The notes under the pieces were generated by a model. That model saw nothing but the letters and a program-made list of their open reading frames with translations. It searched no databases and had not been told where the DNA came from. The position numbers and the translations under genes were made by a program. Positions 8,569-15,866 of a stretch of DNA of 64,000 nucleotides are shown one piece after another; position 1 is the stretch's first letter, and each line of letters begins with the position of its first letter. Location: positions 124,001-188,000 of the forward strand of contig JADGDE010000003.1 in the NCBI GenBank assembly GCA_016745035.1. Direction: 5' to 3'. This DNA is from Thiotrichales bacterium. GTDB taxonomy: Bacteria > Pseudomonadota > Gammaproteobacteria > Beggiatoales > Beggiatoaceae.

Positions 8569-8620
8569 GTTATTGCCTTTTTTTGATAGGGGAGAAATCG
8601 TGGCTTTAGCTGAGCTTGAA

Positions 8621-8636
8621 CGGGACTAAAGTCCCG
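8621..8636. repeat. CTAAAG-centred hairpin
   Basis: CGGGA-CTAAAG-TCCCG, a perfect hairpin directly upstream of the trypco2-like gene on the minus strand. Both arms differ from the copy at 8229-8244, yet the pairing is kept. Confidence 0.65.
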
Positions 8637-8651
8637 ATTTCATTTATGGTG

Positions 8652-8804
8652 TTACGATTTAGTCTTCCACCAAACCAACAAGCCGACTACGACCAACGCA
8701 GCTAAACCCATCCATTCAGGATGAATGTGCATATCGTGGGCTAGGTGGGCTTGAGCGCTCAGGGGTAATAAGCCTAGGCTTAAAGCTAACAATTTTTGTT
8801 TCAT
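8652..8804 (-). CDS. 50-residue His-containing membrane peptide downstream of the hydrogenase
   Basis: A short gene of 50 codons: ATG, an N-terminal signal-like segment (KQKLLALSLGLLPLSAQA), a His-rich stretch (HLAHDMHIHPEW, residues 20-31), one hydrophobic helix (about 32-45) and a basic end WWKTKS. AAAGGATAG about ten bases upstream of the ATG is a reasonable ribosome binding site. It lies in the same orientation 190 bp beyond the hydrogenase large-subunit gene, separated by a composite repeat. The His residues could bind metal or haem, but that is speculation. I do not recognise a family. Small size, signal peptide and ribosome binding site together make it likely real. Confidence 0.55.
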   Translation of the reverse strand: MKQKLLALSLGLLPLSAQAHLAHDMHIHPEWMGLAALVVVGLLVWWKTKS

Positions 8805-8819
8805 GATAACTATCCTTTA

Positions 8820-8993
8820 TAAGCCCTGAAAGGGCGGAATTTATAAAGCCTAGGGCAACGCCCTAGGGATAATGTACGACGAGGAATTAGCCCTGAAGGG
8901 GCGTTATAGCCGCCCTTTCAGGGCTTAAATTTTTATTTATCCTCTACCTAGGGCGTTGCCCTAGGCTGTAGAAATGTCACCCCGTTGGGGTTT
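8820..8993. repeat. Composite palindromic repeat downstream of hynL
   Basis: A symmetrical set of modules: GCCCTGAAAGGGC, CCTAGGGCAACGCCCTAGG (about 8848-8866), GCCCTGAAGGGGCG, CGCCCTTTCAGGGCT, CCTAGGGCGTTGCCCTAGG (about 8949-8967) and ACCCCGTTGGGGT just before the hynL stop codon. The left and right halves are inverted copies, so the whole unit could form one large cruciform or RNA fold. It may also end hydrogenase transcription. Confidence 0.75.
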
Positions 8994-8994
8994 C

Positions 8995-10731
8995 TTACCT
9001 CACCTTAACCTTAACCAATTCTTCCCCATCGGGGTCAGAGACATGCACCGCGCAGGCGATACAGGGGTCGTAGCTGTGGATGGTGCGCAAAATCTCAATC
9101 GGTTGCTTGGGATCGTGGAGTTGGTGATTGTCGGTCAGCGCCGCTTCATAAGGCCCGTCTTGTCCTTCTGAGTCGCGCGGCCCTGCGTTCCATGTCGAGG
9201 GCACGACGGCTTGATAATTGTCGATTTTCTCATCTTTAATCACAATCCAATGCGCTAGCGCACCCCGGGGGGCTTCCATAAAGCCCACGCCTCGGGCTTC
9301 TTTTGGCCAAGTGCAAGGATCCCAGAGTTTGTCATTGTGTACTGACAGGTCTCCAGCTTTGATGTTGATAATCAAATTATCCAGCCATGTGTGCATTTGG
9401 TCGCCGATGAGTTTGGTCTCTAAAGTCCGTGCGGCGGTGCGCCCTAGGGTTGAGAACAGGGCATCAATCGGCACGTCTAACTGGGTTAGGACTTTGGTCG
9501 CTAACTCTACGGTGGGTTCGTGTCCGGTGGCATAGAGGGTCAAGACGCGCGCCAGTGGCCCGACTTCCATCGGTTGCCCTTTCCAGCGCGGCGATTTGAG
9601 CCATGAGTAGCTGTTTTCGACATCGAGGAAATCATACGGCGGTTTTGGCCCTGAGTAGTTGAGATTGGTCTCGCCGTCATAGGGGTGCAAACCTGCATCT
9701 TTGCCGACGCTGTAATCGTAATAAGAGTGAGAAATAAACTCTTTGATTTGCTCGGGGTCGTTGAGGTCAATCGGGTGGATTTTGGTTAAATCCCGATCCA
9801 AAATTGCGCCGCCAGGGATAAAGTAGCTGCTGGGGTCGTCCATGCCTTTTTCGGGCATGTCGCCGAAGGTCATGAAGTTACGCACGCCGGAGCCGCGTTT
9901 GAACCAGTCTTTGTAAAAGCCTGCAATCGCTAGGGTGTCGGGGATGTAGACTTGGTCAACAAAGGTCATCATTTTGTTGATGATGTCGCGGATTTGCATC
10001 AGTGTGACCATGTTCAGCGCTGTGCCTGCCGAGGCATCGGCGGTGGCACTGATAGGCGAGGGCGCACCGCCGACCAAGAAGTTCGGATGTGGGTTTTTAC
10101 CGCCAAAAATGGTGTGAATTTGTACCACGTCGCGCTGCCATGACAGGGCTTCGAGGTAATGCGCCACTGCCATGAGGTTAGCTTCTGGCGGTAATTTATA
10201 CGCCGGATGTCCCCAATAGCCGTTGGTGAAAATCCCTAGTTGCCCAGATTCGACAAAGTTTTTAATTTTCTTTTGTGTATCGGCAAAGTAACCGGGGGAG
10301 GATTTTGGCCAGCCCGACAGGGATTGTGCCAGCTCGGAGGTGGCTTTGGGGTCGGCATTCAGCGCTGAGACCACATCGACCCAATCGAGGGCGTGGAGGT
10401 GATAAAAGTGCATCACATGGTCGTGGACATATTGCGCCGCAATCATCAGGTTACGAATTAGCTGCGCATTGGCTGGGATGCTGTATTGCAGGGCGTTTTC
10501 GACCGAACGCACCGAGGCGATGCCGTGTACAAGGGTACAAACCCCGCAAATCCGCTGCGCGTATGCCCACGCATCACGCGGATCACGGCCTTTGAGGATG
10601 GTTTCAATCCCGCGCACCATCGTGCCCGCGCTGGATGCGCCGGTGATGTTGCCGCCCTCGTCGGTATCGACTTCGATACGCAGGTGTCCTTCAATACGGG
10701 TGATCGGGTCAACCACAATCCGATTGCTCAT
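8995..10731 (-). CDS. hynL: [NiFe]-hydrogenase large subunit
   Basis: A 578-residue catalytic subunit carrying the NiFe(CN)2CO site. The N-terminal motif RICGVC (about residues 61-66) and the C-terminal DPCIACAVH supply the four Cys nickel ligands. About 16 residues after the conserved His form the extension removed by the maturation protease, encoded at 14143-14610. The gene order hynS-isp1-isp2-hynL, all with overlapping ends, is the arrangement described for the membrane-bound hydrogenase of purple sulfur bacteria (group 1e). It couples hydrogen oxidation or evolution to a DsrMK-like electron module. The start codon overlaps the isp2 stop in ATGA. The gene name follows that operon type; hupL or hydB are equivalents. 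Confidence 0.95.
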   Translation of the reverse strand: MSNRIVVDPITRIEGHLRIEVDTDEGGNITGASSAGTMVRGIETILKGRDPRDAWAYAQRICGVCTLVHGIASVRSVENALQYSIPANAQLIRNLMIAAQYVHDHVMHFYHLHALDWVDVVSALNADPKATSELAQSLSGWPKSSPGYFADTQKKIKNFVESGQLGIFTNGYWGHPAYKLPPEANLMAVAHYLEALSWQRDVVQIHTIFGGKNPHPNFLVGGAPSPISATADASAGTALNMVTLMQIRDIINKMMTFVDQVYIPDTLAIAGFYKDWFKRGSGVRNFMTFGDMPEKGMDDPSSYFIPGGAILDRDLTKIHPIDLNDPEQIKEFISHSYYDYSVGKDAGLHPYDGETNLNYSGPKPPYDFLDVENSYSWLKSPRWKGQPMEVGPLARVLTLYATGHEPTVELATKVLTQLDVPIDALFSTLGRTAARTLETKLIGDQMHTWLDNLIINIKAGDLSVHNDKLWDPCTWPKEARGVGFMEAPRGALAHWIVIKDEKIDNYQAVVPSTWNAGPRDSEGQDGPYEAALTDNHQLHDPKQPIEILRTIHSYDPCIACAVHVSDPDGEELVKVKVR

Positions 10732-11999
10732 GATTCATTCTCCTTGAGTAAGTGGTTGGCTACCGCTTCGGTTAAGCCGATGACATTCACGTCCATGCTG
10801 TTGTTCTCTAAGCCTTCTTCAAGGGTGTTGCGACAGGTCGCGCACATGGTCACCACGGTATTAACCCCCAATTCGTCGATTTGGCGTTTTTTGCGGTGGA
10901 AAATGCGTTTGCGCAGCTCTTCGGTTTTCTCTAGCGAGCCGACACCGCCGCCACCACCACAGCACCAGTTACAAGCCGAATGTTGTTTCATTTCCACAAA
11001 GTTACTGCTCATCATGTTGAGCAAGTTACGTTGCGGCTGATTGACACCGCCACGGCGCGCCGCTTGGCAAGGGTCGTGGAAGGTGATTGGCTCTTCGGTG
11101 CAGCAGGCATTGGTTTTGAGTTTGCCTTGTTCGCGCAGTTGGTCTAAGACTTCGATAATATGGAAGACTTTGAACGGATAGGGGCGACCGATGACGTTTG
11201 GCCCGTCCCAGCGAATCGCCATGTAGGCGTGACCACATTCGGGGCTGATGACGTTTTTAACCTTTAGCTCTTCAGCGGCGGCGACCATTTGCTCGATTTG
11301 CTGGGCTTCGATGTCTTTCGCGCCCATGTGCATCCCGGGGTTGGCGGCTTCGTGGGCTTTGGAGCTAAATGTCCAAGTCACGCCCGCTTGTTTGAAGATT
11401 TTTGCCAGCGAGCCAATGATTTCATCAAATTGCACCACCTCGGCTGAGGACAGCAGCAGCATATAATCGACATTGGGTTCATCAATATTGATTTTAATCC
11501 CGGTTTCTTTTTCCGCTGCTCGCACTTGGGCGGCGAGGGTTTCCATCGGAAAGCCCATGACGCTGCCTTTTTCAATCGCGCGTACCGCTGCGCCTTTGAG
11601 TTCGGGCGGGGCTAAGCCTGCCGCCGTCAACGCGCCACGCATTTTTTTAATCATGTAAACGATGTCATTGCCGACGGGACAAATCATCGAGCAACGTCCA
11701 CAGGTAGTGCAGCTCTCGAAATTGAGTTCGACCGCCGCTTCCATGTCTGCTTGGGTAATGGCTTTGCTGAGTCCGATAAGTTTTTTCAGTCTGCCGAGCA
11801 CGGTGTATTCTTGTTCCCACAAGCGTTTCATTGGCTCTAGGCGGTTCATCGGCGTGTATTTGGCTTCGCCGGTTTCGGTGTAAAAAATACAGGCATAGGC
11901 GCAAATGCCGCAATGCACACAGCTAGAGAAATAAGAAGCGGTGGGCGCATCAATCGCGGCTTTAAGGGTGTTAATGCCTTGTTCTAGTGAAGTCGTCAT
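10728..11999 (-). CDS. isp2: Hydrogenase-associated Isp2, HdrD/DsrK-like iron-sulfur protein
   Basis: A 423-residue cytoplasmic-type electron carrier. Two [4Fe-4S] ferredoxin motifs are present: CVHCGICAYAC (about residues 22-32) and CTTCGRCSMICPVG (about 97-110). The C-terminal half carries Cys-rich CCG-type motifs (PECGH, DPCQAARRGG and NWCCGGGGG), as in heterodisulfide reductase HdrD and DsrK. It lies between isp1 and hynL with one- to four-base overlaps, so the four genes are almost certainly cotranslated. It is expected to pass electrons between the Isp1 b-type cytochrome and a cytoplasmic partner. Confidence 0.92.
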   Translation of the reverse strand: MTTSLEQGINTLKAAIDAPTASYFSSCVHCGICAYACIFYTETGEAKYTPMNRLEPMKRLWEQEYTVLGRLKKLIGLSKAITQADMEAAVELNFESCTTCGRCSMICPVGNDIVYMIKKMRGALTAAGLAPPELKGAAVRAIEKGSVMGFPMETLAAQVRAAEKETGIKINIDEPNVDYMLLLSSAEVVQFDEIIGSLAKIFKQAGVTWTFSSKAHEAANPGMHMGAKDIEAQQIEQMVAAAEELKVKNVISPECGHAYMAIRWDGPNVIGRPYPFKVFHIIEVLDQLREQGKLKTNACCTEEPITFHDPCQAARRGGVNQPQRNLLNMMSSNFVEMKQHSACNWCCGGGGGVGSLEKTEELRKRIFHRKKRQIDELGVNTVVTMCATCRNTLEEGLENNSMDVNVIGLTEAVANHLLKENES

Positions 12000-12643
12000 T
12001 ATAAAGTCCCCCGCTTACCAAAAGCTGACCCAGTGTACCAACGCGAAATCGCAAAACTGAAAGAATGGCTCAGTTTGCTAAAGGGCAACACAATCATCAA
12101 AAGTTCAACGCTAAGAATATGAATCGCTAACATGCAGGTATAATCGCCGACGAAACGGTGAAAAGTCATATAGCCTGTGATCACGGGTAAGAACGTCACC
12201 GCCCAGACCAGATAATCAGAAAACACGGTCATGATGCGCCGTGAGGGATTGGTAAAGCGTGACATCAGGGTGTAAATCATGCCGCCGATGGTTAGAACGC
12301 TAAAAATGTCGATGATAAAATTAGGCAAGGCTGGCCAAGAAAAGCCCAGCACCGATTCAAACATCAGAATGTGGGGCATAAAGAAGAAAATCACCACAAA
12401 CAGCCCGACGTGGAAAAGGTAGGCTGCGCCAATATAGCGCCAGTAACGCGGCTCAGGAATTGAGCGCTGGATAATGGTTTTTATCCCGCCCATCGCGCCG
12501 CTGCTACGCACTTCGGCGTATTCTTTGGCTTTGCCGAGCGAGAAGATTTCAAACAGGCGCAGGATAATGCCAAACACCATGATAAAACTGGCTCCGACCA
12601 GCCCCGGGCCACGCGCCCAGTTCAATAACTCGACTTCGTTCAT
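11999..12643 (-). CDS. isp1: Hydrogenase-associated Isp1, b-type cytochrome membrane subunit
   Basis: A 214-residue integral membrane protein resembling NarI/DsrM cytochrome b subunits. Hydrophobic segments are visible at about residues 14-32, 72-93, 105-125, 145-160 and 170-190, with His residues within or near several of them (YLFHVG, TFHRF, LAIHIL and KLSHSF) that could ligate haem. It should anchor the HynSL heterodimer and connect periplasmic hydrogen chemistry to the quinone pool or Isp2. Its ATG overlaps the hynS stop codon and its stop overlaps the isp2 start. Confidence 0.9.
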   Translation of the reverse strand: MNEVELLNWARGPGLVGASFIMVFGIILRLFEIFSLGKAKEYAEVRSSGAMGGIKTIIQRSIPEPRYWRYIGAAYLFHVGLFVVIFFFMPHILMFESVLGFSWPALPNFIIDIFSVLTIGGMIYTLMSRFTNPSRRIMTVFSDYLVWAVTFLPVITGYMTFHRFVGDYTCMLAIHILSVELLMIVLPFSKLSHSFSFAISRWYTGSAFGKRGTL

Positions 12644-13737
12644 GCGTCTGACTCCTTCATATCATCCAAAGTGATTTCCGTTTTATCGCTTTCGGCTTGC
12701 TTGTGGCTGTGTCGGTTCGCCAAGGCAGCAGCTGCACCAACGACTGCCCCTGCGCCCAAGGCAACGCCTGCCCAGTGACCGGGTTCGGCATTACTGGTAG
12801 ACAGGGCTTTATAAAAACCGCCTGCGTCCCAGAAGTCTGGCTCGGAGCAACCAATACAGCCATGACCGGATTGAATTGGGAACGAGGTGCCGTTGTTCCA
12901 TTTCAGGGTTGCGCAAGCATTGTGGGTCACAGGGCCTTTGCAGCCGACTTCGTATAAGCACCAGCCTTTGCGCGCGCCGTCATCATCAAAACTTTTGGCA
13001 AACAAGCCTTGGTCATAAAACGGACGACGATAGCAGCGGTCGTGGATGCTGTCGCCATAAAACGCCACGGGGCGACCATGTGAGTCCAGTTCGGGAATGC
13101 CGAGCGTCAGCACATGGGCGAGTACGCCCGTCATCACCACCGGAATCGGTGGGCAACCAGGGATATTAATAATCGGTTTGTCTTTGATAATTTCCGAGAC
13201 CGATTGCGCGCCAGTCGGGTTGGGTGCGGCTTTGGGCAGCCCACCGTAAGCGGCGCAAGTGCCGATAGAGACAATCGCGGCGGCATCTTTGGCGACTTCT
13301 TTGAGCATGTCGAGGTTGGTCATCCCAGCGATGGTAGAATAAACCCCGTCGTCTTTGGTTGGAATCGAGCCATCAACGATTAAAATATATTTGCCTTTGT
13401 GGGCGTGCATGGCTTGCTCACGCGCCAGCTCCGCCGCATCACCCGATGCTGCTTGCAGCGTGTGGTGATAGTCCAGCGAGATAAAATCAAAAATCAGGCT
13501 TTCGATGCTGGGTTTGTGTGAGCGGGTCAGCGACTCGGTGCAGCCAGTGCATTCTTGGAAAGAGAGCCAAATCACCGATTGGCGTTGGACTTTTTCCAGC
13601 GTTTCAGCCATGACATTGGCTGCCATCGGCGGCAGTGCCATTGCCGATGCCATCGCGGTACAAAATTTCAAAAAACTCCGGCGCGATATGCCGTGTTTTT
13701 GTAGCTCATCGCTTAATCTATGCGTCTTTTTAGTCAT
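12640..13737 (-). CDS. hynS: [NiFe]-hydrogenase small subunit with Tat signal
   Basis: A 365-residue small subunit that carries the electron-transfer iron-sulfur clusters. The N-terminus holds a twin-arginine signal, SRRSFLKFC (about residues 18-26), followed by a hydrophobic segment. ECTGCTESL marks the proximal cluster, and the C-terminal half holds further Cys/His ligands (CYRRPFYDQG, KGWCLYEVGCKGP and GHGCIGCSEPDFWD). A C-terminal Gly/Ala-rich helix and charged tail (about 322-365) probably anchor it to the membrane. The folded HynSL dimer is expected to cross the membrane by the Tat pathway. The first codons overlap the end of the upstream HupH-like gene by a few bases. Confidence 0.95.
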   Translation of the reverse strand: MTKKTHRLSDELQKHGISRRSFLKFCTAMASAMALPPMAANVMAETLEKVQRQSVIWLSFQECTGCTESLTRSHKPSIESLIFDFISLDYHHTLQAASGDAAELAREQAMHAHKGKYILIVDGSIPTKDDGVYSTIAGMTNLDMLKEVAKDAAAIVSIGTCAAYGGLPKAAPNPTGAQSVSEIIKDKPIINIPGCPPIPVVMTGVLAHVLTLGIPELDSHGRPVAFYGDSIHDRCYRRPFYDQGLFAKSFDDDGARKGWCLYEVGCKGPVTHNACATLKWNNGTSFPIQSGHGCIGCSEPDFWDAGGFYKALSTSNAEPGHWAGVALGAGAVVGAAAALANRHSHKQAESDKTEITLDDMKESDA

Positions 13738-14146
13738 CCGCTGATCTCCTTGTTGCTACGGTTTTGAGTGTGACGGCTGCCCGACTTATGTCCTCTTGAT
13801 GCGGAATAAGAATGGCAGGCACGCTACAAATTTCAATTAATTCGGTCAGTAAACGCCCTTCAGTATCAAAATGGCTCAGCCACCAGATGCCTGCGTAGGC
13901 GGTTTCGTAAATTTGACTCTCGCCCATGCTTTGTAGGGTGATATTGACCTCGCCTTGCCCTAGTGCTTGCTTGAGTGCGGCGCGGTCGGCATCGTTCATC
14001 GGCAGGCTGTGGAGGTCGATGCTGTGCGGGGTTTGCTCTTTGGCAAAGGTCTCGAGAAAATCGGCTAATTCCATCAAAATGGCATCTGCCATCCCCGTTT
14101 CTACCTCTGGACTGCTGATGGCAATATCGGCTAAAGTCTCACTCAT
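13730..14146 (-). CDS. hupH: HupH/HyaF-like hydrogenase expression protein
   Basis: A short protein of about 138 residues matching the C-terminal domain of HupH/HyaF, proteins needed for maturation of the hydrogenase small subunit. The typical block is LGQGEVNITLQSMGESQIYETAYAGIWW in pattern (about residues 65-92), with DTEGRLLTELIEI after it. Full-length HupH is about twice as long, so this is a single-domain version. I prefer the ATG at 14146 because it overlaps the stop of the protease gene as ATGA; a second in-frame ATG lies at 14152. The gene ends eight bases inside hynS. Confidence 0.75.
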   Translation of the reverse strand: MSETLADIAISSPEVETGMADAILMELADFLETFAKEQTPHSIDLHSLPMNDADRAALKQALGQGEVNITLQSMGESQIYETAYAGIWWLSHFDTEGRLLTELIEICSVPAILIPHQEDISRAAVTLKTVATRRSADD

Positions 14147-14610
14147 GCCCATGTCTCCAATAAATCTTTGACCGCAAGGCAGGCTGTGGGAATCGCAGTT
14201 TCGACCGCTGGGGTCGGCTGCTCACCCCAATCGAGTTTTTGCGGTTGAATGCCGACCAAGGCGCGTTTTTTCGGCAAGCTGTCGTTGAGTAGGGCGATAG
14301 ATAAAACATCGGCCAAGCCGACTTCATGCACGCTTTTTTTGTTGCCGGAGGTGACAAAGCTATCCATCGCTTCATTGGTAAACACTTTGACCGTGCCCGC
14401 GCTTGCCTTGAGTTCAGAGGCATCGACCACCACCAAGTGATCACAGTCTTCGATGGCATCGGCGAGGGTAAAGCTCAGCGTGCCACCATCCATATAAGTG
14501 ATACCCGCAGGCTGTGGCGGCGCTTTTTGTAAAGCATTTAATACATGGATACCAATGCCCTCGTCGGACAACAAGGTATTACCAATCCCCAAAATCAATG
14601 TTTTCATCAA
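14143..14610 (-). CDS. hupD: Hydrogenase maturation protease (HyaD/HupD family)
   Basis: A 155-residue endopeptidase that removes the C-terminal extension of the large subunit once nickel is inserted. It starts with ILGIGNTLLSDEGIGIHV, whose Asp/Glu is a nickel-sensing residue, followed by DGGTLSF and LVVVDA with the second conserved acidic residue, and later HEVGLADVL with the conserved His. It is the first gene of the hydrogenase transcript and diverges from hypC, so the 94-bp gap 14611-14704 probably holds promoters for both directions. Confidence 0.9.
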   Translation of the reverse strand: MMKTLILGIGNTLLSDEGIGIHVLNALQKAPPQPAGITYMDGGTLSFTLADAIEDCDHLVVVDASELKASAGTVKVFTNEAMDSFVTSGNKKSVHEVGLADVLSIALLNDSLPKKRALVGIQPQKLDWGEQPTPAVETAIPTACLAVKDLLETWA

Positions 14611-14704
14611 AACCTCTTGGTTGTATTAATCGGCTTTTATTGCTGTTCCATATAAACCTTATGGGACTAATGTTATTATACACCCATAGAATTAGGAGAT
14701 GACA

Positions 14705-14944
14705 ATGTGTTTAGGCATTCCCATGCAGATTATTGAAATCGACGGCTATAACGCCCGTTGTGAAGCCAAAGGCGTTGAGCGCACAGTAAGTTTGTTTATG
14801 CTCCAAGACCAAGAATTGGCGGTCGGTGATCATGTGATGATTCATGTCGGCTATGCGATTCAGAAAATGAGCCAGCAAGAGGCGCAAAGTGCGTGGGATT
14901 TGTATGATGAGATGTTTGAGAAGATGGATGCGCCTGAAGCTTAG
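14705..14944 (+). CDS. hypC: Hydrogenase assembly chaperone HypC/HupF
   Basis: A 79-residue chaperone that carries the Fe(CN)2CO group from HypD to the hydrogenase large subunit. The start is the ATG followed directly by TGT, because the family needs Cys2 exposed at the N-terminus (MCLGIPMQI). AGGAG lies eight bases upstream, which agrees. The body has the usual DHVMIHVGYAIQKMS-type block (about residues 46-60). It is divergent from the hydrogenase operon; its partner hypD is 25 kb away and hypA, B, E and F are outside the window. Confidence 0.95.
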   Translation: MCLGIPMQIIEIDGYNARCEAKGVERTVSLFMLQDQELAVGDHVMIHVGYAIQKMSQQEAQSAWDLYDEMFEKMDAPEA

Positions 14945-14948
14945 ACGC

Positions 14949-14972
14949 AGAGCAACCGAGGGCGGTTGCTCT
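14949..14972. terminator. Hairpin between convergent hypC and smg
   Basis: A perfect ten-base stem AGAGCAACCG/CGGTTGCTCT with a four-base loop, five bases after the hypC stop codon and nine before the smg stop codon. It lacks a good T-run, so it may act as a bidirectional but weak or Rho-assisted terminator. Confidence 0.6.
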
Positions 14973-14980
14973 ATCTGAGC

Positions 14981-15460
14981 TTAGTGGATGGTTGAATTAT
15001 CGGTCTCGTAAACCAAGTCTTCCATCCATGTGAAATTGGCTTCTTGCCCCGGTTGGTTGAATAGCACCATCAGCGTTACCCATTTGAGTTGCTCAAGGCT
15101 GACTTCATCCTCTTCGAGGGCAAAACTGCGGGTAATCACCAGCTCGCGGGTGGCGGCGTTTAATACACCTAAGTTTTCTAAAAAGATTAAAAAGCCTTGG
15201 CACTGGCCATCGAGGCGTTGGTTTTCATAGGCACTATAAACCCGAATCGATGGGTTTTCGCTGTTAGGTGCTTGGGTTAATTTAGCTTGGTCATTCGCCA
15301 AGTCGGCAAGCCAATCAAGGGCTTTTTGAATCCCTGTGGTGGAAAAACCCGCCTCATGTAAATCAGTTTTAATGCTGCTTTGGTCTTGGATAGCTAATTG
15401 CTCATCATCCATGTAATTTTCAAACAAGTGCATTAAAATATCTAAAGTATTTTCTTTCAA
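14981..15460 (-). CDS. smg: Smg family protein (DUF494)
   Basis: Smg proteins are about 155 residues and begin MFDVLMYLFETY. Here the matching block is LDILMHLFENYMDDEQ. I therefore place the start at the TTG codon at 15460, four residues before that block, with AGGACAG about ten bases upstream, giving 159 residues. In-frame ATGs at 15505 and 15544 would add an unrelated N-terminus. Residues that typify the family include FSTTGIQKALDWLADL and the C-terminal LEQLKWVTLMVLFNQPGQ. Its function is unknown. It is usually found beside dprA and topA but is alone here. Confidence 0.85.
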   Translation of the reverse strand: MKENTLDILMHLFENYMDDEQLAIQDQSSIKTDLHEAGFSTTGIQKALDWLADLANDQAKLTQAPNSENPSIRVYSAYENQRLDGQCQGFLIFLENLGVLNAATRELVITRSFALEEDEVSLEQLKWVTLMVLFNQPGQEANFTWMEDLVYETDNSTIH

Positions 15461-15639
15461 AACGATCTGTCCTATCTGGTTTCGATAGCGTAAATAGATG
15501 CGCATTGTCTCACAATCGGTTAAGTTGTGGCAAAAACTTCTCAATGCTCATCATGATGATTCGATGTAGGCATCATTCTTCGCTAACACTTGGAAAATCA
15601 CTTATACCTCACAACTAGTACCCATTTCGGTATTGTTTA

Positions 15640-15770
15640 CCGGTGTTACGCAAAGACTTCTTTTTGGTCCTCTAAGCCAAAAAACCGCCATTGCTCCACA
15701 GCTAGGTTTGATTAGGCAGGTGGAAAAGCACCTTGATTGTGTCAAAAACAAGCTTAGTGCGTAACATCAG
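15640..15770 (+). mobile_element. MITE-like element, orientation A
   Basis: A 131-bp copy with ends CCGGTGTTACGCA and TGCGTAACATCAG. Flanks TTGTTTA and TTATTTA look like a 7-bp target duplication with one mismatch. Internal inverted repeat TTTTTGG...CCAAAAA is present. The left end has decayed from the consensus CTGATGTTACGCA. Confidence 0.75.
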
Positions 15771-15824
15771 TTATTTACACCAAACATGAAGGTGAATCTG
15801 TGTTTTCTCTCAGGTGTCGCTAAA

Positions 15825-15845
15825 GCTGCGTTTTTAAAACGCAGC
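15825..15845 (-). terminator. Hairpin downstream of the propeller gene
   Basis: A ten-base stem GCTGCGTTTT/AAAACGCAGC with a one-base loop, 22 bases beyond the stop of the minus-strand gene at 15867. In the direction of that gene it is followed by TTTAGC. It is plausibly a terminator, and it also resembles the CTAAAG hairpin family. Confidence 0.45.
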
Positions 15846-15866
15846 GTCTACTGTAATTGGAATGAT

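Larger units (their letters stand above)
15461..15866. other. Gene-free stretch with a MITE-like element and a hairpin
   Basis: It contains the 131-bp inverted-repeat element at 15640-15770 and a strong hairpin at 15825-15845. Apart from the possible 5' extension of smg I see no coding signal. Confidence 0.6.

Noticed and set aside
8820..8993. A possible CRISPR array from the evenly spaced palindromes near 8.8 kb and 1.5 kb.
   Set aside because: The modules are different from one another and inverted, with no uniform repeat and spacer lengths and no cas genes.
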